From positions 8,058,680 to 8,122,679 of the forward strand of contig NW_023998417.1 in NCBI RefSeq assembly GCF_014805625.2: 64,000 bases of DNA, given 5' to 3'. The stretch is from Glossina fuscipes. Lineage: Eukaryota > Arthropoda > Insecta > Diptera > Glossinidae. Positions 37,359-48,800 of this stretch are shown one piece after another (position 1 is the stretch's first letter; each line of letters starts with the position of its first letter). A program made the position numbers and the translations under genes. The notes beneath the pieces are model-generated. The model was given only the letters and a program-made list of their open reading frames with translations. It did no database searches and was not told the DNA's origin.

Positions 37359-40077
37359 AACAAATTAAATGAAAATTATGTCTGTCTTTTTTATAATGAA
37401 AGCTGCAGTTAATTCCTAATGATAGTATAATTTAATGCCCATATTAGGCTGAAGTGTGACGAGGCGCAATGTGAAAAATATCTGCTCATAATAGAGAGAC
37501 ACGCGAATACTCGTCGAATACTTTAAAGAATGATAAGAAGCTAGAACAGAGCAGAGTTAAGCGCTTAATACTTCGCAAGTGTATTAAACTCTTGAAAACA
37601 AAAAACAACAAAAAAAAACGACAGTGATGATCTCGAGCGATTAAAGAAGAACGGAAGTCGTCAACTTTTTTCGAAGCTATTTCTTTAAACGACCGTCATT
37701 GAAATAAAAATGAAAAAATTGAAAAGCAAAGCGCTCACGACTCGATTGTTTTTACCAAACGCAAATACTTTTATTTCGATCGTCGTATGTGTTCTTCAAA
37801 AATTCTCTTCTCCGTTACTCACTCTAGATTGTCTGAAAATCATGTCCAGTTGATCTGTGACCTCTGGCGATATGATCAGGTCGTTAGGCATCTTTGATGT
37901 AAAGGCAATTGACATAAGTATATAATAAATAAAAAAAAAAACTATTTTATCTATGAGCGAACTCCTTACAGCTATAGCCACTTAAGGAAAATTACTGGAT
38001 GGCATCAAAACTAAAGTTGAATTACTTGACTGATAATTGCTGATATTTGCGCTAAATACTTATTAAGAATCTAAGAAATATTTACTAAATTTGAGAGATA
38101 TTTTCAGATCAATGACTTTTACTGCTGCGTAAATAATTTGCAATGAATTGCTAAACACGTCGCATGTATTTGAGAATTTGTTTCAACTTTTTGTCGATAA
38201 TAGGCACGTCTTACATTTAATTGGAATTGATAGAGAGCCTACCTTCAAAGTTCATCACTATCCCCTACATCACTTATGTCACGAGGATATATTAAATATC
38301 TGCGGATCTATATGAGAATCAGAAGGACATAAAATAGCCTGTCCATGTAGTCTGGTATTCAGCCTATAAGTTGAAATGGAACGACCACTTCTTCTTACAC
38401 ATAAGTTTGCCTGTTCGACTGTCAGTCCCTTTCGTGCCGATCCATGTAATCTTGTGTAGGTCGCAATTGTTTAGATACTATGGTGAAATCTGATAAACTA
38501 TGTGCTTGACATTTTTTGGTCCGACAACGAGGGCTATTGAAAACGGTGCGGAGCGGACCACTTCCTCGATCACTTCTTATATATCCTGTATCTTAATTAT
38601 TAACAAAAAATATAATAAAATAATTCAAATTTATGCAAAAAAAAAATGTCAGGCAGACGAGTAGGCAAACAGGCGTACAACAAACGAGAAAAGGGCTAGT
38701 TAAGGAAACAAGTAGACAGATAGGTACATAAACGAAAAGACAAACAAACGCAACGCATATGCTTAAATCGATTCAGAATTGGTTGTTAATCAAAAATAAA
38801 TGTTTCTGAAGTTGCCTTTTGTTTACTGCAAACGTTTCAACAAAAAGAATATAACAACATCTGTCGTCGATGAATATAATATAAACAAAAAAAGGAAATA
38901 TAAACTAAGCTCTTCCGGCGCTTAAATCAGCTTTAAACAACAGCTAAAGTTTTAATTAGTAATTTTCAATATTCAAGAGTGGCTTTCTTTGAAAATTACA
39001 ACAACAGATAATAAATGATATAGAAAACACATTATCACGAACTATATATGAAGAGATAGACGAATAGATATGGAGATGAATAAAACGTAATAGAAGTGAG
39101 ATGTGTACTTGGTTCAACGGGTCAGTTAACTTTGCTCTTTGACCGAAAATGACAAGTAATTTTGTGTGTATGTGTGTGTTTTCTAAATTTACATTTTCAA
39201 ACACAGGACTTATGTAATGAACAAAAAAAAAATAATAATAATAATGACAATAATAATAACGAAAATGTATAATTATTATTAAATTTTATGTCCTAAAAAC
39301 CCGTTAAAGTAAAGCAATAAAGTTTCGCTCACTAAAGTATATCGATAAAAAGAAATAACTGAAATGATAAGCAAAATAGTTTGGAATATTTCGGCGTAGG
39401 CACGTAAATTTCATACGACGCAGTTTCAAAAAGACAAATTTAAAGCAATATAACAGACGAAACGTAGATACCCTCTTCTTTTCAGTTGGATTTCAGCTCA
39501 CATAAGAAAAAAGTACAAATACAAAATGTATAAAAATTGCTAAAAGATATATCCTATATCCTTTGTGAAAGGATCAATTTCGCCTTAAATTAGAATCAAT
39601 CTTCGAAGGTGAGCTAAGAGTAGACGTAAGAGTTGTTACGACTTGGTAAACGTCACAGCATGGCATTAAGCAAGTCGGACTAGACGCCAAACAGAAATCT
39701 CAATAAGAAAGTAAACGTTAGTTAAGTCAATCATTATAAGTGTTTTTGATTGTAAAGAACGGAATGTAACAAAATGAAATAAATATGTATATTCTTCTTT
39801 TATCAGAATTCCACACATACATATATACGCTTTCAAAAGACAAAACCTATTTATTTATATGTAGGATGTTATATTTGTGAGCATGCATGTACGTATGTAC
39901 GTATATATTCATTAGAAAAGATGTAAAAAACAATGTGTGTGTTTATGAGAATATCAATAAAGCAGAAAAAGAAAGAACTAGAACAATCTCCTGGCACGTT
40001 AAAAAATAAAATATAATTGATTACATGTTACACATACTTACTTACTTGCTTTCTCGTGTTACGTTCCTTAAAATTCA
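37359..40077. other. Intergenic stretch, no supported gene
   Basis: AT-rich with an old dispersed-repeat copy (about 38310-38590) and short simple repeats. One minus-strand frame at 37825-37918 looks exon-like: it starts at an ATG (MSIAFTSKMPNDLIIS) and ends at a GTGAGT donor-like site, but no partner exon is found downstream on that strand, so it is not called as a gene. Confidence 0.55.
38310..38590 (+). repeat. Degenerate dispersed repeat, copy C
   Basis: Weak copy: TGGTATTCAGCCTATAAGTTG, a GTCAGTCC block, ATTTTTTGGTCCGACAACGAGG, and GCGGACCACTTCCTCGATCACTTC in the order seen in copies B and E. Strongly decayed. Confidence 0.45.
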
Positions 40078-40246
40078 TACAAAATTTTGAGTCAACCGTT
40101 CGACGAAGTCCGCGCTGGAAATATTATCAATCGTTGTAAATACAAATCTAGATTAGTGGCCCGAAATGGCCTAGGTGTAGCCTTTCGACAGTAATCACTT
40201 AGGAATCGATCTAATGCGACATTCATTTCGTCCAGATATTCATTTA
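40078..40246 (-). pseudogene. Decayed copy of the last WAP-like exon
   Basis: On the minus strand, after a TTTCAG acceptor, this segment aligns base for base with the last exon of the WAP-like gene (45802-46019). Shared stretches include CATTAGAT, AAGGCT versus GAGGCT, the block coding RFVFTTIDNISSADFVERLT here and KSVFTMLANVFNVDFVKRLT in the parent, and TTGACTCAAAAT at the end. The proline-rich block with the first cysteine is missing, the next cysteine is changed to arginine (LDRF for LDCF), the CC pair is reduced to YC, and about one extra base shifts the frame before the end, giving a stop at 40092-40094. No copies of the other exons are visible nearby. A pseudo-exon is most likely; use as an alternative last exon of the parent gene is phase-compatible but would lack the cysteine core. 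Confidence 0.75.
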
Positions 40247-41865
40247 CTGAAAGTGTAAAAAACAATATAGAATTAAATAACTTAACCCAAAACATTATAT
40301 ATGCATACATAATTACATAAAAATATAATGTTAATCCAATTGCAAAGTAATATAAAAACTAAAATATAATATATAAATTTGACATACATATATAGAGTTT
40401 TAAGAGTATTTGAAATAAACCGCATGCTGTGCCCGAGAATTTCTATAAGTTTATGTATTTACTTTGAGTACGTTCAAATTGAATTTCAAAACGTGAGCGA
40501 GCAACCGATCTCGATTTATTTAGGGCTTTGCCTGGACTTTTTAAACCAACGCGTTTTCTCATACTTAAATATCTTAATTTGCTTTGCTTTTTTATCTTTC
40601 TTCTTTTTTTTTTTTTTTATTATTAATTTCTCTCATTTAGTAGCATACTTTAGAATTTTTAATTAACTTTTTTGATAAGATAATTTTATTTCTGTAACTT
40701 AATTTTTCTCAGTGTATTTAATGAATTCTTCTTCTTTCTTCGTTTTTTTATGAAAAATTGCGGGCAGCTTTTATGAAATGACCTGGCAATTCTAAGTTGC
40801 CCTTTCCTTATTGGAAAATATGAAAATAACGTTCATAAATTGATATAAAATTGAACGTCGACGAGGTAGAAAGTCCAAAAACGAATATTGAGAATTATTA
40901 CAAAGAAACTTTCTTTGTTTGTAATAATTTTTAATTTTAAACAAACGCAAGTTTACCTGCTTGTGACTCTTTCTTACTATCTTAATAATTTAATTGTATA
41001 ACAGCTGTGTTTGACAGATGTTCCCATGTTTAAAAGCAATGCTGCGTTTGATTTCGACCTAAGAACGACGCTGAACAATTCTTTTCAAACTATCTTAGTG
41101 GCATTACGGCAACTCTGTCTTGCTGTTGTCAATATCCGCGAATGTTAGTCACTTTGTTATTATTGTAATTTAATCCAGATTTATTTCATTTCAAATTTTA
41201 AGGAATTATTTCGGCGCTTTCAGAAGAAGCTAATTTGGAGCAAGTTGCTGCCATGCAGCCAATATCTATATCTTTGCAGCATACATCGTACATTTTCTAC
41301 ATGTCGTGTTCTCCCTGGTATTATGTTACACTTAAAGAATAAAACTCTAGTACCAATTTCCCAACTATCAAACAATAGAAGACGTAAATTTTTCAAACTT
41401 AACAAAAAAGGACATCAGTTTTTCTGTTTACTCATTTGCAGACTTGAGTTTTTTTTTTTTGTTCAATCGCATCCTGTTCGTAAATCCATTTAAAAGTCAT
41501 TTAAAAATCCATTGCTTCTCCGTACGCATCATTAATCAACAAAAAAAAAAACAAAAAAAAATTGTTCTATTTATTGAAATATGTCAAGTATTTTTAAATT
41601 CCATTTAACGCCAGAGATAAGAAAATAAGATGATTCGAAAGAAATGTAAATACCCGTCAAACTTGAAATGCGAATGTGTTGAAAGAGTAGAAGAAGACGC
41701 CCGTTTATAGCATAACGTAGGAGCAACAGGAAAAAAACATTTTAAATACCTTTTGCTAGTTAATAATGAATGAATGCTTCAGTTTTTTTTTTAAAGACCT
41801 TTATGCGAGAGGTAGTTGACGTGAGAGAATATCTCGTTGCGATCAGGTGAACTTATTTTTAATAA

Positions 41866-44184
41866 TTAATCAGAATTATCAGAAAGTTCGATTATCTTTG
41901 ATTTTCCCTGTCGTTTCGAATCTTTTCTGATAAGACTTTCTAAAGGATTTTGCCGTGAAGAAGACTAAAAATAGAAAAGTACAGAACTAAGAATTTTCCG
42001 ATTTGATAAAAATACTCCAAACTTACTATTGATTTCGTAGAAATTTCCAGTTGGGGCATTACTCGACTAGATCGAGTTGTAGCTCCGCTGCTTCTTAAAT
42101 TATCGGCTGAACCACGACCGCGACCAGTTGTGCCGCCTCTTTTGTTGACAGCAGTGCGAGTTTCTTTTTTCTTACCTCTAGTTGCTCTAACATTTTTCAA
42201 AGGCAGACAATCATCATCGCTATTCTCATTGCCTGAATTACTAGTCCGACTATTTTCAAGATTTGTTGTGTTTTGTTTGAGTGATTGACGTACTTTATGA
42301 GTTGATGAACCCAACAGATTAAATATATCATCAGAAGTAATTCCCTGCTTAAATTTCTGCAATTCTACGTTGACGTTTTCTTCCGCAACCATATTGTCCA
42401 TTAAATAATCTAAAGCTTTTTTTTGGTAAGAGCTGCAGATGTTATTATATGTAGAAATTATTATTCTATGGAAGTTAAAATCGTTTTGTACTTAATTAAA
42501 TTCTCGGCAGCATTATTGTCGTTGCGTTCCACCATCTGATGGCATACTTCCGCAAGGGCTTTGCTTGATAAAACTTTTAAAGATTTACTTTCATCTAAAT
42601 TATTGTAATAAAGTTCAACCAAGTCTTCCACCTTGGTTATATTTTCACATTCCTACAAAATGTCGTGTAATATGAAAGTCATATATACACAGGTATTGTT
42701 TGTTATATCTCACCTTTCTCTGGAATTGAACTTTCGTCTTTTCTGGACTTGATTCAGACTTTTCTGCTTTCGCTTTTTTTGTCATTTTTTTGAAGTGAAT
42801 CATATCTGCTGGGTTAGCTACCTAATTGAGGATTGAAAGGATTACGTGAACAAAAAGCTTTCGAAATGGGCAACGTTAAGAGTTACTCTATCATTGAATA
42901 TTTGTCCAAGACGTATGTGATTAAACATTTGCTCCTCGTCCAAATAAACTATGCGCAAACGAATATTGGGCAGTTTCGGTTGCTTAACATGATCGGTAAC
43001 CATTTCTTTAGCTTTTTCAATCATAGCTGTCGCACGTTTCTCCGCCATATCTCTTACTTTGTTAGAGACGTCTCCTTCATCTAAATGCAATTCATCAGCT
43101 AGGTTTGCAACATTTACAGACTCGAATACAAATGGACGAACAGTTTTTAACGGTATAGGTTTCATTTGAAATTTATCTTTGTATATCTCCAATATGCCAA
43201 CATGTTTTTGTAAAGCTTCGCCTTCTGAGAGAGATGTACAAACACTCGATCCCGGCTGGCTAACATAAAAATTTCGCTGAGCATTGAATTGTGGTTCTAT
43301 GTGGCAATCGTGTTCGTGACCCCATATAATCAGATTAAGAAATTCTGGCAAAGCGATCTCTGGCAAATAATTTTTAGGCCCTCTGTCAGCCCGATTTTGA
43401 TGTACAACCATCAAATGAAACCATTCACCATCGTGATCACTAGGTGCCTGGATATGTACTTTACGACTTTCAAACAATCTAGATAAGCGGGCATCATGTA
43501 TATGACTCAAGCCGTATAAAGCTAATCGCGTCGCTCCTTTTTTCATTAAAATTGGTGATATTTCGACTTTGGTCAAATCAGTGCATCGACCAAAATAATT
43601 TATTAACCCAGTAGTAGATAATAAATCCAATGAACTCAATCCACCGAAAGAGCTCGGATCATCGTGATTGCCATGTATAGAATATACGGGAATTGCTACA
43701 TTTAGATTTGGGTCTTCGTAGTTTACAGACTCATTAATAGCACCATGAAAATGTTGATTACCATCAATCAATTCCACGGCAATAGGCTTATCACCGAAAG
43801 TATACATTCGCAAAAGATTCATACATCTTCAAATATGCAAAAAAGAAAGAAAAACTTGCATTTTTCTAAATGCCTATTAATATTGCTTTCAAACCTACTT
43901 GAACAAAGCATTTTGACTGGGAACGGCATCATGAAACAAATCGCCGCCTAACAATATAAAATCAACATCCTCTTTCACTGCCAGCTCTAACATTTCTTCA
44001 AAAGCTATGAAGCTGTCTTCGCCTGCAAATAGCTTTACGTTTAAACTAGTTTTTAAAGAGACATCAGCTCGTTTAAATATTTACCTCTAATTGGATCTTT
44101 CTCACCATAGCCCAAATGATTATCCGTCGAAATCATTATTCGCATGATGTCATTTAAGGCAATTTCACCATCATCCAAGGACAT
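41866..44184 (-). CDS. mre11: Mre11, double-strand-break repair nuclease
   Basis: Catalytic subunit of the Mre11-Rad50-Nbs complex: Mn-dependent 3'-5' exonuclease and endonuclease acting in nuclear double-strand-break repair, telomere protection and ATM signalling. Seven exons on the minus strand: 44085-44184, 43899-44022, 42887-43826, 42714-42821, 42492-42652, 42027-42432, 41866-41964 (stop included); all introns GT-AG and all phases agree, giving 645 aa (Drosophila about 620). All phosphodiesterase motifs are present: D21 and H23 (STDNHLGY), D61 and H64 (GGDLFHD), N128 and H129 (GNHD), H217 (VVHQNR), H245 and H247 (WGHEHD). The capping domain follows, with the conserved VANPADMIHF at the exon 3-4 junction. 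The C-terminal part has a GRGRG glycine-arginine motif and ends in an acidic/serine tail (ELSDNSD). It lies between the WAP-like gene and that gene's decayed exon copy. Nothing suggests it is broken. Confidence 0.97.
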
Positions 44185-45801
44185 GTTTTTATAGTTTAAT
44201 AAATCAAATTAAAAAATATAACTCGCTATTCTTTCTTTTTTTATTAAAATCACTTATATTAGACTGTTTGCTTCGAAGAAAAAACAATTTGCCAAGAATT
44301 TCTGTAATAAATAAGACAAATTTGCGCCTTTTTGCAAAGTTTTGTTCGAATTTATGTGAAAATAACAAACTGCAACAGAACAGTAAATATAACTGAAGTG
44401 AACCGTTGAAGGAATGTATGAAATGGAACAAACAACAATAATACCAACAACTAATACTTGCCTGCGTACAATTAGAAAATAGTGATAAGTAAATGAGCGC
44501 GTTTGTTTATTTTTACGTTTAATTCGTTATTTTCACGTAATAAACGATAATAATTCAGAGTTGTAAAAAAAACTAAAAGACCGGCCAATCATTGATTTTG
44601 ATCGATTGGATTATGCTTATAATGTTTTTCCGGAAAATTGGTCAGTAATTCCGAAGCAAATTCGATTTGTTGTCAAGGCTTTTTAGGCAATATTTCATTG
44701 AAATTTAATCGAATTCCTTATAGAAAAGAATTTCTTTAAAATGACCAAAGTTGTTCTTCATGAGTTCGTTAATTTGTAACAACTGAGGGAAAGCAAAGTT
44801 ACAGCAGAGTTTAAAAAAGGTGACACAAAAAAAACAAAATCCTGAAAATGTTGAGAAATTTGAAAACAAATAGTATCCATTATTGCAGAAAGGACATAAC
44901 GTTCTTTTTAGCATACTCTTGGTTTAGATCTGTCGCCTTGGCATTGGCTTCAAATGGTCAACCATAACTGTTCTTTCAATTTTCCAAGTCAATTTTCATG
45001 ACATAAGCGAACTACTTGAAACTCTAGTGTTAACTTATACATAGCTCATCCTATTCTTACATGCTTACCTTTGTTCAATTTCATTTTTGTAGACCTATGA
45101 ATTAATAATTAATTTTTAGAACGAAATAATCTCGAGAATTACTTTACTAACTTACACTTGTGTGGATTTTGTATATCGAGCCTTTTGTAACTCGCTTTCA
45201 ATTTTTAGGTAAACTCCATTTCTACTCTTCCAAGCATCTTTTCAAACCTTATCCTTATTTTATGTTTAAATCCAACAGCATTTTCACGCATATCAAGTGA
45301 AAATCCATTTCATTACAAACATATTGATCACTAAATATTGTTAATTTAAATCTACGATTTTTCTCTTGAGTAAAAGTTAATATGAATACACAGAGCACGG
45401 TCAGTAGCTTTCCTTTTACATTTTTTCAATATTTCTCGTTTCTAAAAATGAAATAAGAATAAACGTGGAAAACTCTTAAGAGTTTGGAGCTTAAAAAAAG
45501 AGTTAATTACAATAACACACACATATAGATACTCACATGCATCCATACATGATAATTTGTGATGGTCATGGGCGGACGAATGATAATGAATGAAGTAACG
45601 AGGCTGTAAGGATGCTACATAAATACTTTTTTTTTTTGAGTTTGTCAGAGTTACACTATATACACGTAAAAATGAAGATAAGAGCATTTATATGACGAAA
45701 ATAACATTAACAAAAAAAAAATTGTAACAAACTTATAAAAAGTATATTGTATAAATATGTAAAAGATATTGCTGCTAAAAACCTAAGAGCATTTTCTTGT
45801 A
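44185..45801. other. Spacer upstream of mre11, no gene seen
   Basis: AT-rich. It should contain the mre11 promoter (next to 44184) and the 3' UTR of the WAP-like gene (below 45802). I see no coding exon and no clear TATA box; no long repeat is present. Confidence 0.6.
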
Positions 45802-48800
45802 TCACTTAATAACAATATTTTGAGTCAAACGTTTAACAAAGTCCACATTGAAGACATTAGCGAGCATGGTGAATACAGATTTTTTAGGTGGTCTGCAGTG
45901 ACGTAGACCAGCCTCTTGACAACAAACGTTTGGAAAACAATCTAATGTTGAAGTACAAACTTTCGGATGTAAATCGAAAATTGGTGGGGGCGGAGGCGTG
46001 CATTCTAGATAGTCAGTTACTGAAAATAAATCAATAATTTATTAAAGATTATCACTCTATAAGAATTATTTACTTACAATAATTAAAAGATCGTTGCACC
46101 GATTCCGGTACTGTATCCAGTTCGGGTTGAGAAGTACGACAATAACGTTTTCTACCATCTGGACAACAAATACGTGGCCAACAATCTGTATCGGTTTCAC
46201 ATTCTTCTACTTCCCACCATAGCTCTGCTAAAGGTCGACTTGGACACTTGCGTGGAATAAGACCCAAAATTGCTATAACATTCATTATAAAAATTTCAAT
46301 ATCATGCCCCTGGAAGCTAACTTACGTGCATGCGGAGCTTCTTGTAACGGTTTCGGTATGCCCGATACACAACTTTTAGCTCCAAATATCTCGCAGCACA
46401 ATTCATCTCTATTCCAGACTTTGCAGTCATTGTCAATTTTACAAATTTTTGGAAACAATTGAAAGCGTACTTCATTCTCGCGCGGACAATTGAATTTTTC
46501 CCGTAATTTTGTTTCGGTTTCTCGCTTATCCTTATCCGGATTTATTTCCGTATCTCGTTTAGAACTTAATCTATTTACAGTCGGTACAGCGATACGAAAA
46601 GGTTCCTCGTTACGTTTAGTAGTGCCCTCAACTGCTGTCGTATTGTTACCTTTAACTGAATATATTATTGATTTATTGGCATTGCTATTAGTTGTTTTGG
46701 GCTTTTGATAATTCAGTTTCTCTTCTTTCGTCGAAACTCGAGTCAAGGCGGATGAATTTATTGGCGAAGTGGTTGGTCTATACTTTTTAGGTGGCTTCCT
46801 AGTTGTTGCTGCGGTTTGTAATGATTGACTAGACGGTTGAATGAAAAATTGCCAAAATTCCGGTGAAAATATATTGAAAGACAAAGGCAGAGAGAATTGT
46901 GCTCCAAAGGCTAAAATGAAAGTAAAAAAAAAAACGTTTAGAATAAATTTATTATAGTCCTTGGAATCTCTACATAAACCACGTGACTTGCGTATGCCCG
47001 AAAATAATTTATTATAATGCTGAAATAGACAAGTGAATCCTGAATGTTGTGGAGCGAGTCTTAGCAATTGAGACGAATGTCGTTTTTGACTCAGACAGGA
47101 TTAAAGAAAAATCATTAAAATGGACGTAAGATATATTTTAGTGTACAAATGATTGCAAAGCTGGGCTTTGTATCGGGCTTCTAAGTTGCGCCCGCAAACA
47201 GCCCATAATAATCATATCGCTTTTGCGATGGCCTGAAGGCACCATATATAGAAGGATTCATCATCAAACAGTGCTTAACCTTTAGTGTAAAGCAAAATCG
47301 CGGCATTTCGGAGCTATTTCTCAAAGTTCCTATTAATCAAAAGTATATGCTCGAGGCGAAAATGCCCCAGCGTGAAGAAACTTTGGCTTTGACGGCACTA
47401 AAATTTACTGCCTGAAAAATTTGCTTCCGTCAATTACTGCTTCACACTGGGAGCTGCATTATCGACGTTTAGATATAGATACAGAAATGTTCTCCTTTAG
47501 CTTAAGGGGTACCAAGTTGTTTATTGCATAGCACACAGAAAATTTCATTACGTACAGATTGTAAGTGAGTTACTTGATTCACGGCAGAGCTTTCAAAAAG
47601 CCCTTGTGTACTCTTTAGCGATTATTTGTTTTTTTCTTTCAGTTTTTTAAGAAATCAACTTCAAAGTGTGCCTAGGAATCGACAGACTCCTTAAGCATAA
47701 CTTCTCGACTAGAAGTTTTAGAGTGACAGAGATGCGGTCAGAAAGTCAAAAGTTGGAATAGTTCCAACAACAATCTGTTTTAATTTCGAATAACTTCAAT
47801 ACTATTTAGACCATTGACTATAAATACTTAAAGCAAACAAAAAGTGATCGTCAAAATATTTTATCCGGACACTAAGTGCCATCTTATTATCAGGCATTTA
47901 AAATTGCGTCGCTATTAAATTTTAAAGTTATAGGTGTTGCTGTATTAACATCATCATAAAACTTTTTATTATTGTATGCAATTAGCACTAAAAGTTACTT
48001 AATGTCTTAACACTACGGCGTCATTATAAATTTCTAATTCAGACCAAGTCAAGCTTAGGCGTTCATATACATATGTATATATCTTATATATATATATATA
48101 TGTAAGCAAACATAACTTTCATAATTTATTTTTAACCAACTGCAAAGCAAATAAAATAAAAAGCCTTATATTATAGCATGAAGATTTCGCTCGCTTGGAT
48201 CTACTGCATGTTATCTGATTAGGTACGCATTGAAAAGATAAAATATACGGTTGGTGGGGGAATGTTTGTTCTCCATAATCAAAAACTATAAAATATTCTC
48301 TTAACTGTAGATGTATGAGTTGGTCAAAGGAAATGTTCACAGCACAATTTTAGACGGATCCCGACCATCTTGTTTCTATAGCTCCCTTAGCTTCTTAAGT
48401 TTGTAGAACGGCATTCGTTAAAAGTAAAAAAAAAAGTAAATGAGAAATGATGACCAAAACTAGTCGCTCTTGCCTAACGCACACTCTCAAGGGAATGTTT
48501 TGCTGAGAGAGTTGACCCTACGGAATTCATCGCGGACCCATCGATGCATTATGTAAACCAAGGATGGGGCAACTTTTTCCATCAATGGGACCAAAAAAAA
48601 TTTAAATTTTCATCTCACGCCGAGGGCCGGAACATAATCCAACTTGCATTAAAAATGTGGCATTTTGCATCAGTTTTCCTAATTCCTCAAATCGGTCATT
48701 TTATGGCCCAATGAAGAAGAAGAAAGCGCTTAAGCATATTTCGCATTTGTTAACTGCATCGCCGAGCTGACAGTGAACACAGATACAAGACACTTGCAGC

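Noticed and set aside
41203..41493. Plus-strand frame resembling a mitochondrial targeting N-terminus (SKLLPCSQYLYLCSIHRTF..., then RRRKFFKLNKKG)
   Set aside because: No ATG at a sensible place, no good donor, it runs into a T tract, and no ribosomal or other family could be matched. Would reconsider if RNA-seq shows a transcript converging on mre11.
42833..43084. Plus-strand open frames across mre11
   Set aside because: Antisense shadows of mre11 exon 3.
46911..47067. Upstream extension of the WAP-like exon 2 frame
   Set aside because: The frame continues past a good TTTTAG acceptor at 46911-46912 but has no ATG of good quality and hydrophobic T-run content; it is intron.
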